Positions 1 through 5,002 of a stretch of 5,711 bases of DNA are shown in pieces; the first letter of the stretch is position 1, and every line of letters starts with the position of its first letter. Origin of the DNA: Propionibacteriaceae bacterium UBA4569. GTDB lineage: Bacteria > Actinomycetota > Actinomycetes > Propionibacteriales > Propionibacteriaceae. Both the position numbers and the translations under genes were made by a program. The stretch lies in NCBI GenBank assembly GCA_002387005.1, contig DGKN01000012.1, forward strand, positions 3,340-9,050, given 5' to 3'. The notes under the pieces were generated by a model, which was given only the letters and a program-made list of their open reading frames with translations, did not search any database and had not been told where the DNA came from.

Positions 1-238
1 CCTGCGCCTCGCTCACGCCCACCAGTTCGGCGACGACCTGCACGCCCGCGGGGCTGATGCGTCCGTCCACGGACTGCACGTAGTGCAGCATCGGCATGAT
101 CGCCGAGCGCGGTTGGGGGTAGCGGTCGAGGATGTAGCGCATCTCCTGGACATTCGCCTCGGTGAGGCTCGTGGACTGGTCGGTGTGGTCGACGTCGCCC
201 GAGACCTCGAAGTGTGACTGGAATTCGTGGCCACTCAT
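1..238 (-). CDS. nuoE: NADH-quinone oxidoreductase subunit E (N-terminal part, cut by window edge)
   Basis: This is the first 79 codons of the 24-kDa-type subunit of complex I. The protein sits in the cytoplasmic NADH-oxidising module with NuoF and normally carries the N1a [2Fe-2S] cluster; those cysteines lie beyond the left edge and cannot be checked. The visible protein starts MSGHEFQSHF, has an acidic N-terminus, and then the typical NuoE helical stretch around residues 36-79 (ILDRYPQPRSAIMPMLHYVQ, then a segment ending VVAELVGVSEAQ). The ATG at 236-238 is chosen because an AGGAG (248-252, minus strand) lies 9 nt upstream. The gene follows nuoD in the usual nuoD-nuoE order but after an unusually long 121-nt gap. 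Identification rests on the YPQPRSA-type motif plus position in the operon. Confidence 0.9.
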   Translation of the reverse strand, partial: MSGHEFQSHFEVSGDVDHTDQSTSLTEANVQEMRYILDRYPQPRSAIMPMLHYVQSVDGRISPAGVQVVAELVGVSEAQ

Positions 239-247
239 CAGTTGGAG

Positions 248-252
248 CTCCT
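248..252 (-). promoter_or_regulatory. Ribosome binding site of nuoE
   Basis: The minus strand reads AGGAG here (AGAGGAG over 248-254), 9 nt before the ATG at 238. It fixes the nuoE start. The core overlaps an 8-base palindrome, GGAGCTCC (244-251), which is too short and loopless to call a hairpin. Confidence 0.75.
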
Positions 253-328
253 CTTGAGTTCAATTCCTGACACGAGTGCAGCTCCGAGCCTGCGGGGAGC
301 GGTGCGCACGAGTGCTACGGGGGTTTGG

Positions 329-346
329 AGGGGGGTCATCCCCCCT
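329..346 (-). repeat. Perfect GC hairpin between nuoD and nuoE
   Basis: Six G (330-335) and six C (340-345) flank the four-base loop TCAT, and A329 pairs with T346, giving a 7-bp perfect stem. It begins 14 nt after the nuoD stop codon in the direction of transcription. The bases that follow it on the minus strand are C-rich, not T-rich, so it is not a classical intrinsic terminator. The 3' arm continues as CCCCCCTCC, which could also pair with purine-rich ribosome binding sites. Confidence 0.65.
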
Positions 347-359
347 ACTGTGAGGGCGA

Positions 360-1706
360 TCACCGGTCGACACCGCCCATGACGGGGTCGATCGACGCGA
401 CACAGGGCACCACGTCGGCCAGCTGGCCACCCTCGGTGAGGGCGGGAAGCACCTGCATGTGGTTGAAGCCTGGGTCACGCAGGTGCGCGCGGAAGGGACG
501 CGTGCCGCCGTCGGAGACGAGGTGCATGCCGAGCTCGCCGCCCGGGGCCTCGACCGCCGTGTAGATCTGGCCGGCAGGTACCTTGAAGCCCTCGGTGACG
601 GCCTTGAAATGGTGGATCAGCGCCTCCATGGACTCACCCATGATGTGCTTGATGTGCTCGTTCGAGTTGCCCTGGCCATCGGGGCCCAGTGCGAGCTGTG
701 CGGGCCACTTGATGTGGGGGTCCTCGACCATCACGGGCTGGCCGGCGGTGGCCTCCAACTTGGTGATGACCTGACGCAGGATGCGCACGGACTGGTTCAT
801 CTCCTCCAGACGGATGCGGAAGCGTCCGTAGCAGTCGGGGTTGTCCCAGGTGGGCACGTCGAACTCGTAGTTCTCGTAGCCGCAGTAGGGCTGCGTCTTG
901 CGCAGGTCCCAGGGGTAGCCGCAGCCACGCAACGAGGGGCCGGTGACACCCAGTGCCATCGCGGTGCTCAGGTCGAGCATCCCGACGTTGACCGTACGGG
1001 CGCGGAAGACCGGGTTCTCGTTGCAGAAGCTGGCCAGCTCGGGCAGGTACTTGTCCATCCGGGCCACCAGCTCACGCAGGCGGTCCAGCCCGTCCTCGGG
1101 CATGTCGACGGCCACACCGCCGGGGCGGATGTAGGCGTTGTTCATGCGCAGCCCGGTGACGGCCTGCAGGAACTCCAGGCAGATCTCGCGCTCACGCAGG
1201 CCGACTTCGGCCACCGAGGAGGCGCCGAGCTCCAGGCCACCCGTGCCCACCGCGATCAGGTGGGAGGCGATCCGGTTGACCTCCATCACCATCACGCGCA
1301 TGATCTGCGCGCGCTCCGGCACCTCGATGCGCAGCAGCTTCTCCACCCCGAGGCAGTAGGCGGCCTCGTTGAAGATGCTGGCCACGTAGTTGGCGCGGGT
1401 GATGTAGGTGACGCCCTGGGTCCAGGTGCGGTACTCCATGTTCTTCTCGATGCCCGTGTGCAGGAAGCCGACGCCCGGGCGCAGCGAGACGACCGTCTCA
1501 CCGTCGAGCTCGAGGATCAGGCGCAGCACGCCGTGCGTCGAGGGGTGGTGCGGGCCGAAGTTGACGACGATCGTCTCGTCGGAGCGCTCGGACTGCTCGT
1601 TGACGATGTCGTCCCAGTCGGAGCCCTGGGTGAGGTACACCTTGTCGGGCGTCTCGTCGCCGGCCTGCGCGTACAGGTCGGTGGTGTCGTTCACGGCATG
1701 GCTCAT
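360..1706 (-). CDS. nuoD: NADH-quinone oxidoreductase subunit D (49-kDa-type subunit)
   Basis: NuoD (448 aa) is the peripheral-arm subunit that, with NuoB, forms the quinone-reduction site of complex I. Visible family features: GPHHPSTHG at 51-59, the family signature [12 protein letters not shown] at 82-93, [14 protein letters not shown] at 112-125, [10 protein letters not shown] at 189-198, [10 protein letters not shown] at 275-284, and the C-terminus [13 protein letters not shown]. By alignment from memory with Thermus Nqo4 His38 and Tyr87, the quinone head-group ligands should be His58 and Tyr107. The residue before Tyr107 is Asn, where an acid is usual. The length fits actinobacterial NuoD, which carries an N-terminal extension before the GP-H motif. 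The ATG at 1706 has AGGAG 8 nt upstream; the upstream alternative at 1772 would run 22 residues into nuoC with proline/arginine-rich sequence and is rejected. The start lies 1 nt after the nuoC stop, so translation is probably coupled. Confidence 0.97.
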   Translation of the reverse strand: MSHAVNDTTDLYAQAGDETPDKVYLTQGSDWDDIVNEQSERSDETIVVNFGPHHPSTHGVLRLILELDGETVVSLRPGVGFLHTGIEKNMEYRTWTQGVTYITRANYVASIFNEAAYCLGVEKLLRIEVPERAQIMRVMVMEVNRIASHLIAVGTGGLELGASSVAEVGLREREICLEFLQAVTGLRMNNAYIRPGGVAVDMPEDGLDRLRELVARMDKYLPELASFCNENPVFRARTVNVGMLDLSTAMALGVTGPSLRGCGYPWDLRKTQPYCGYENYEFDVPTWDNPDCYGRFRIRLEEMNQSVRILRQVITKLEATAGQPVMVEDPHIKWPAQLALGPDGQGNSNEHIKHIMGESMEALIHHFKAVTEGFKVPAGQIYTAVEAPGGELGMHLVSDGGTRPFRAHLRDPGFNHMQVLPALTEGGQLADVVPCVASIDPVMGGVDR

Positions 1707-1707
1707 C

Positions 1708-2499
1708 TCAGTAGCTCCTGCGCTGGTCCGGCGGGGGCACCTGGGCGCCCTTGTACTCGACGGGGATGCCACCCAGCGGGTAGTCCTTGCGCTGGGGGTG
1801 GCCTACCCAGTCGTCCGGCATCAGCACGCGCGTCAGCGCCGGGTGGCCGTCGAAGATGATGCCGAACATGTCCCAGGCCTCACGCTCGTGCCAGTCGGCC
1901 ATCGGGTAGGTCGCGACGATCGAGGGAATGTGCGGGTTCGCGTCCGGCACGGCCACCTCGAGGCGGATCCGACGATTGTGGGTGTACGAGAGCAGGTGGT
2001 AGACCACGTGCAGCTCGGCGCCGGCCTGCGAGGGGTAGTGCACGCCGCTCACCGAGGCGCACTGCTCGAAGCGCAGCTGGGCGTCGTCGCGCAGGTGCTT
2101 GACCAGCTCGGGGAGCTGGGCGGGGTCGACGAAGAAGGTGATCTCGTCGCGGTCGACGACGACGCGCTGGGCTGCGAAGCCGGGGACCAGAGCGGCCATC
2201 CGGTCGGCGACCAGGTCGAACCAGCCACCGTAGGGACGGGCGCTGACGCCGGGCCACTCGACGGCGCGCTCGATGCCACCGAAGCCGGAGGTGTCACCGG
2301 AGGTGTTGCCCCACATGCCCTTGGTGTGCCCGATCACGTACGGGCTGGGCTGGGCGTCCTCACGCTCGAGGCCGGCCGTCGGGGCGGAGTCCTGCGCGGC
2401 GGGAACCTTCTCGTCGATGGTCTTGCCGGAGCCCTCGACGGGCTTCACGTCCGCCTTGTTCTCGGGTGCCTCGTTCTTGGGTGCCTTGTTCTCGCTCAT
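1708..2499 (-). CDS. nuoC: NADH-quinone oxidoreductase subunit C (30-kDa-type subunit)
   Basis: NuoC (263 aa) is a peripheral-arm subunit without cofactors that packs against NuoD and NuoB near the quinone module. The 30-kDa family signature is present around residues 205-227 ([16 protein letters not shown], then [10 protein letters not shown]), followed by [21 protein letters not shown] at 233-253. Upstream features typical of actinobacterial NuoC are [15 protein letters not shown] (61-75), RPYGGWFD (88-95), [10 protein letters not shown] (147-156) and [10 protein letters not shown] (173-182). The first 50 or so residues are charged, low complexity and probably disordered, and include a pentapeptide repeat (see the repeat entry). 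The start ATG overlaps the nuoB stop as ATGA, with GAAGGG (2509-2514) 9 nt upstream, so coupling to nuoB is expected. It is a separate gene from nuoD, not an NuoCD fusion. Confidence 0.96.
   Translation of the reverse strand: MSENKAPKNEAPENKADVKPVEGSGKTIDEKVPAAQDSAPTAGLEREDAQPSPYVIGHTKGMWGNTSGDTSGFGGIERAVEWPGVSARPYGGWFDLVADRMAALVPGFAAQRVVVDRDEITFFVDPAQLPELVKHLRDDAQLRFEQCASVSGVHYPSQAGAELHVVYHLLSYTHNRRIRLEVAVPDANPHIPSIVATYPMADWHEREAWDMFGIIFDGHPALTRVLMPDDWVGHPQRKDYPLGGIPVEYKGAQVPPPDQRRSY
1715..1719 (-). promoter_or_regulatory. Ribosome binding site of nuoD inside the end of nuoC
   Basis: The minus strand reads AGGAG, 8 nt before the nuoD ATG at 1706. It lies within the arginine-serine codons just before the nuoC stop, so ribosomes finishing nuoC uncover it. 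It decides the nuoD start in favour of [10 protein letters not shown]. Confidence 0.75.
2453..2497 (-). repeat. Three tandem 15-bp units in the 5' end of nuoC
   Basis: Three adjacent 15-base units (2453-2467, 2468-2482, 2483-2497) differ at a few positions. On the coding strand they encode successive [10 protein letters not shown] and PENKA pentapeptides at residues 2-16 of NuoC. The unit length keeps the reading frame, so copy-number change would lengthen or shorten the flexible N-terminus without a frameshift. Confidence 0.7.
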
Positions 2500-3044
2500 C
2501 GCATGAGGCCCTTCATCTCACGGGTGGAGGGGGCGACCAGTGCCTTGGCCTCGGCCTGCTCCTCCGCCCGCTTCATGTCGCCCAGCAGCGGGTAGTGCTG
2601 GATGTCGTTGCGCAGCTTGAAGATGGCGTCGATCAGCTGGTCGGGGTTGGGCGGGCAGCCCGGCAGGTAGTAGTCGACCGGCACGACGTGGTCACATCCC
2701 TGCACGATCGCGTAGTTGTTGAAGATGCCACCCGAGCTGGCGCAGGCTCCCATCGAGATGACCCACTTGGGGTTGGGCATCTGGTCGTAGAGCTGGCGCA
2801 CGACGGGCGCCATCTTCTGGCTCAGGCGACCCGAGACGATCATCAGGTCGGCCTGGCGCGGAGATGCGCGGAAGACCTCGTGGCCCCAGCGGGCCGCGTC
2901 ATGGCGCGGGCCGCCGTAGCTGATCATCTCGATCGCGCAGCAGGCCAGGCCCATGGTCAGCGGCCAGAAGGAGGTCTTGCGCAGCCAGCCGACGATGGCC
3001 TCCGACGAGGCCAGCAGGACGCTGCCTTCTTCTTCGTTGCTCAT
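2496..3044 (-). CDS. nuoB: NADH-quinone oxidoreductase subunit B (PSST subunit, cluster N2)
   Basis: NuoB (182 aa) holds the terminal [4Fe-4S] cluster N2, which hands electrons to the quinone bound between NuoB and NuoD. The four expected ligands are all visible: tandem Cys35-Cys36 in [10 protein letters not shown], Cys101 in [10 protein letters not shown], and Cys130 in [13 protein letters not shown]. Other family blocks are [13 protein letters not shown] (42-54), [10 protein letters not shown] (63-72) and [11 protein letters not shown] (89-99). The start at 3044 is preceded by AAAGG (3052-3056) with 7-nt spacing. It follows nuoA by 24 nt, and its stop overlaps the nuoC start by 4 nt. No defect is seen. 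Confidence 0.98.
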   Translation of the reverse strand: MSNEEEGSVLLASSEAIVGWLRKTSFWPLTMGLACCAIEMISYGGPRHDAARWGHEVFRASPRQADLMIVSGRLSQKMAPVVRQLYDQMPNPKWVISMGACASSGGIFNNYAIVQGCDHVVPVDYYLPGCPPNPDQLIDAIFKLRNDIQHYPLLGDMKRAEEQAEAKALVAPSTREMKGLMR

Positions 3045-3068
3045 TTCGATACCTTTCGCTGCTGCTCG

Positions 3069-3428
3069 TCAGTCCCAGTCCAGGCCGCCGCGGCGGTAGA
3101 CGTAGAAGTAGGCGATGAAGACGGTCACCATGAACAGGATCATCTCGACCACGGCGAACAGGCCGAGGCGGTCGAAGCTCACCGCCCATGGGTAGAGGAA
3201 GACGATCTCGATGTCGAAGATGATGTAGAGCATCGCGATGACGTAGTACTTCACCGGGAAGCGACCACCGCCGGCAGCGTGTGGAGTGGGCTCCATGCCG
3301 CACTCGTAGCTCTGGGACTTCGCACGGTTCTTGCGACGGGGGTTGAACAACAGGTTCAACGCCACCATCACGACGACGAACAGCACCGCCAGCAAGAAAA
3401 TCCCGACGATCGGCGTGTAGGCGTTCAT
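3069..3428 (-). CDS. nuoA: NADH-quinone oxidoreductase subunit A (membrane subunit)
   Basis: NuoA (119 aa, ND3 homologue) is a small membrane subunit at the junction of the peripheral and membrane arms, near the quinone channel. Three hydrophobic helices are visible at roughly residues 6-28, 60-82 and 88-110. The loop after helix 1 has SYECGMEP with Cys43, the ND3-type loop cysteine. Helix 2 carries the conserved acidic pair in FDIEIVFLYPWA (Asp72 and Glu74), and helix 3 has Glu95 in VVEMILF, corresponding to acids studied in E. coli NuoA. It ends in GGLDWD. The ATG at 3428 follows AGGAAGGG (3438-3445) by 9 nt. It is the first gene of the nuo set and lies 61 nt after menJ. Confidence 0.97.
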   Translation of the reverse strand: MNAYTPIVGIFLLAVLFVVVMVALNLLFNPRRKNRAKSQSYECGMEPTPHAAGGGRFPVKYYVIAMLYIIFDIEIVFLYPWAVSFDRLGLFAVVEMILFMVTVFIAYFYVYRRGGLDWD

Positions 3429-3489
3429 CTACGTCCGCCCTTCCTGGTTTGGTTCGGTTGCTTCATTCTCGACCCTGCCTTCTCCCCCG
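3429..3489 (-). other. menJ-nuoA spacer
   Basis: This is a 61-nt gap holding the nuoA ribosome binding site at its downstream end. I see no hairpin followed by a T-run, so no intrinsic terminator. A -35-like TTGACC lies just inside the menJ 3' end (3511-3516) but has no acceptable -10 partner at 16-19 nt. Read-through from menJ into nuo is therefore the simplest reading, though a promoter of another sigma class cannot be excluded. Confidence 0.45.
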
Positions 3490-4758
3490 TCACGCCGGAG
3501 GCGCCAAGCGGGTCAAGGTGTTGATGATCCGATCACTCGCGTCGCGCCCCGGATGGTCCGTCAGGTTGGCCAGCAACTTGTGGACCAGTCGCATCAGGTG
3601 CTTCCTGGGCAAACCGTAACGGACGCACACCTTCATCACGGTGGGGTGGCCGATCAGCCACGCGAAGATGTGCCCCAGACGGAAGTAGCCGCCGAAGGAC
3701 TCCCGCACATGCCTCGAGTAGCCCCTGAGGGCGAGCTCGGCTGCATCGGTGCCGAAACCGGCCAGCTTGGCCTGTGCGATGGCGTCCGCTGCCAGCTCGG
3801 CGGCCTCGAGCGCATAGTCGATGCCCTCCCCGTTGAAGGGGTTCACCATGCCACCCGCATCGCCCACCAGGAGCATTCCATTGGCGTACGTGGGGGTGCG
3901 ATTCAGCCCCATCGGGAGCGCGGCGCCGCGGATCGGGCCGATCTGGTTCTCCTCGCTGAGGCCCCACTCGGCCGGCGTCGCGGCCAGCCAGCGCTTCATC
4001 AGGTCCTTGTAGTCGGTGCTGCCGAAGGCCTCCGAGCTGCTCAGCATGCCCAGGCCGACGTTGACGATGCCGTTGCCCATCGGGAAGATCCAGCCGTAGC
4101 CGGGCAAGACATTGGACGAGCCCGGCTCGCCGTCCCACAGCTCCAGCCAGCTCTCCATGAAGTCGTCCGCACCGCGCGGCGAGCGGTAGTAGGCACGCAC
4201 TGCGACGCCCATCGGGCGCTTCTCCAGCTTCTCGACGCCCATCGCGATACCGAGGCGGGAGGAGACGCCGTCCGCGGCCACGACGACGGGGGCGCGGAAC
4301 TCGCGTCCGTCCTTGGTGGTGACCCCGACGATGCGTCCGCCCTCGCGGATGGGAGCGGTGACGGCGGCACCCTCGACCAGGGTCGCACCCAGCAAGGCGG
4401 CATGGCGGGCCAGCTTCTCGTCCAGGTCCATCCGCGCGCACGTCAGACCATAGGGGGGGAAGTCGGCCAGCTGCGGCCACGGCATGAACAGGTCGTCGCC
4501 GCTGTTGAGCTGGGCGTGGCCGCCATAGATGCGCAGGCCTTCGTTGCGGTGGAAGCCGTTGGACTCGGAGATGTCGACGCCGAGGCGGACGAGCGAACGG
4601 ACGGCGCGGGGAGTGAGGCCGTCGCCGCAGATCTTGTCACGCGGGAAGGGCACCTTCTCCAGCAGGATGTCGTCGAGGCCGCGTCGGGCGAGGTGCGCAG
4701 CAGTGGCCGATCCACCCGGACCGGCCCCGACGACCACCACGTCGGCAGTCTGCGCCAT
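3490..4758 (-). CDS. menJ: FAD-dependent geranylgeranyl reductase family protein, probable menaquinone reductase
   Basis: The product (422 aa) is a group of flavoprotein that saturates isoprenoid double bonds; in mycobacteria MenJ hydrogenates one isoprene of the menaquinone tail. Visible features: N-terminal Rossmann motif VVVVGAGPGGSATAAHLARR (7-26) with the acidic end of the second strand at Glu34, the family motif PRDKICGDGLTPRAV (39-53) with Cys44, AADGVSSRLG (161-170), and the FAD-binding block GDAGGMVNPFNGEGIDYALE (299-318). The length is close to mycobacterial MenJ. The ATG at 4758 is chosen because AGGAG lies 7 nt upstream; a longer frame from a GTG at 4806 adds 16 unconserved residues and starts inside a hairpin. 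Location beside nuoA and opposite menF supports menaquinone as substrate. Other reductases of the family act on geranylgeranyl diphosphate or archaeal-type lipids, so the exact substrate is inferred. Confidence 0.88.
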   Translation of the reverse strand: MAQTADVVVVGAGPGGSATAAHLARRGLDDILLEKVPFPRDKICGDGLTPRAVRSLVRLGVDISESNGFHRNEGLRIYGGHAQLNSGDDLFMPWPQLADFPPYGLTCARMDLDEKLARHAALLGATLVEGAAVTAPIREGGRIVGVTTKDGREFRAPVVVAADGVSSRLGIAMGVEKLEKRPMGVAVRAYYRSPRGADDFMESWLELWDGEPGSSNVLPGYGWIFPMGNGIVNVGLGMLSSSEAFGSTDYKDLMKRWLAATPAEWGLSEENQIGPIRGAALPMGLNRTPTYANGMLLVGDAGGMVNPFNGEGIDYALEAAELAADAIAQAKLAGFGTDAAELALRGYSRHVRESFGGYFRLGHIFAWLIGHPTVMKVCVRYGLPRKHLMRLVHKLLANLTDHPGRDASDRIINTLTRLAPPA

Positions 4759-4765
4759 TCGAGCT

Positions 4766-4770
4766 CTCCT
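4766..4770 (-). promoter_or_regulatory. Ribosome binding site of menJ
   Basis: The minus strand reads AGGAG, 7 nt before the ATG at 4758. It is the main reason to prefer the start MAQTADVVVV over the upstream in-frame GTG at 4806. Confidence 0.75.
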
Positions 4771-4798
4771 GTCCGGTTCCACGTAGCGCCAGTCGGCG

Positions 4799-4827
4799 CA
4801 GTGCACCGGGGTCGAGCCCGGGCACTG
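4799..4827. repeat. Strong inverted repeat in the menJ leader
   Basis: Outer arms CAGTGC (4799-4804) and GCACTG (4822-4827) and inner arms CCGGG (4806-4810) and CCCGG (4817-4821) can pair into an 11-bp stem with a single unpaired A (4805) and a six-base loop (4811-4816). It lies 41 to 69 nt upstream of the menJ start and is not followed by a T-run on either strand. It could be a protein operator or a structure at the 5' end of the menJ message. No regulator can be named from the sequence. Confidence 0.65.
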
Positions 4828-4833
4828 GGCAGG

Positions 4834-4862
4834 AGTCTAGGCCCTTTGCGAGCGTGGCTCCA
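4834..4862 (-). promoter_or_regulatory. Candidate menJ promoter
   Basis: On the minus strand a -10-like TAGACT (4834-4839) lies 17 nt downstream of a -35-like TGGAGC (4857-4862). The -10 fits the actinobacterial TANNNT pattern, but the -35 matches TTGACA at only three positions. Initiation would fall near 4827, exactly at the edge of the inverted repeat, giving a leader of about 69 nt. A second weak possibility further upstream pairs TTTCCA with TAATAG at 17-nt spacing (about 4914-4942). Confidence 0.3.
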
Positions 4863-4989
4863 CCCGGCGTGCCGCAGGGGCCATTCACCGGATGACCAGC
4901 GCAAATGCACCTATTAACGCAACCGCTTCGTTGTGGAAATTGAACCGGCACGCGCAGGGCGGGCAGCACCGCGGCCGGGGTGTAGGCGT

Positions 4990-4995
4990 TAGCAT
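4990..4995 (+). promoter_or_regulatory. Candidate -10 element of menF
   Basis: TAGCAT fits the TANNNT pattern. Exactly 7 nt separate it from an in-frame GTG at 5003, which is the geometry of leaderless actinobacterial transcripts, where the first transcribed base is the start codon. I found no good -35 at 16-18 nt. The support is the spacing plus the missing ribosome binding site. Confidence 0.3.
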
Positions 4996-5002
4996 CTGCC
5001 AC

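Larger units (their letters stand above)
239..359 (-). other. nuoD-nuoE intercistronic region with hairpin and short repeats
   Basis: This 121-nt spacer is the only long gap between nuo genes in the window. It contains a perfect GC hairpin (329-346), a weaker inverted repeat with arms GCTCC (281-285) and GGAGC (296-300), a palindrome GTGCGCAC (302-309), a 9-base direct repeat CACGAGTGC (271-279 and 307-315), and the nuoE ribosome binding site. I see no convincing -35/-10 pair for a separate nuoE promoter and no coding sequence. The likely roles are RNA processing, stability or partial attenuation within the nuo message, which is inference. Confidence 0.6.
4759..5002. other. Divergent menJ/menF intergenic region
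   Basis: This roughly 250-base region separates two divergently transcribed genes and must hold both promoters. It contains the menJ ribosome binding site, the 29-base inverted repeat, a candidate menJ promoter, an AT-richer patch around 4901-4945 that stands out from the GC-rich surroundings, and a -10-like element directly upstream of menF. No convincing small gene is seen. Confidence 0.6.

Noticed and set aside
329..346. Intrinsic terminator after nuoD
   Set aside because: The stem is good, but no T-run follows on the minus strand, and nuoE continues the operon downstream.
1707..1772. Longer nuoD start at 1772
   Set aside because: The added 22 residues overlap nuoC and look like out-of-frame reading of it. 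The ATG at 1706 has an AGGAG at good spacing and sits 1 nt after the nuoC stop.
459..1859. 466-residue open frame on the plus strand opposite nuoD
   Set aside because: It is fully antisense to a clear nuoD, rich in Val, Gly, His and Asp as expected of a GC-rich shadow frame, and shows no recognisable domain.
1408..2595. 395-residue plus-strand frame opposite nuoD, nuoC and nuoB
   Set aside because: It spans three well-supported minus-strand genes and has low-complexity, Val/Gly/Arg-rich composition. It is a shadow frame.
3488..3516. Separate nuoA promoter based on TTGACC at 3511-3516
   Set aside because: The -35-like hexamer is good, but the base positions 16-19 nt downstream give no -10-like sequence.
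2466..3524. 352-residue plus-strand frame opposite nuoB, nuoA and the menJ end
   Set aside because: It is antisense to nuoB and nuoA, and the His/Asp/Gln-rich composition comes from reverse reading of GC-rich codons.
4759..4806. Longer menJ start at GTG 4806
   Set aside because: The extension is not family-like and begins inside a strong hairpin. The ATG at 4758 has AGGAG 7 nt upstream and begins just before the Rossmann motif.
3553..4917. 454-residue plus-strand frame opposite menJ
   Set aside because: It covers the whole of menJ in antisense with no motif. The FAD-binding and family motifs are all on the minus strand.
4920..4933. Small inverted repeat CAAC-6-GTTG in the menJ-menF region
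   Set aside because: The arms are only 4 bp (6 with a G-U pair), which is expected by chance in a region this size.
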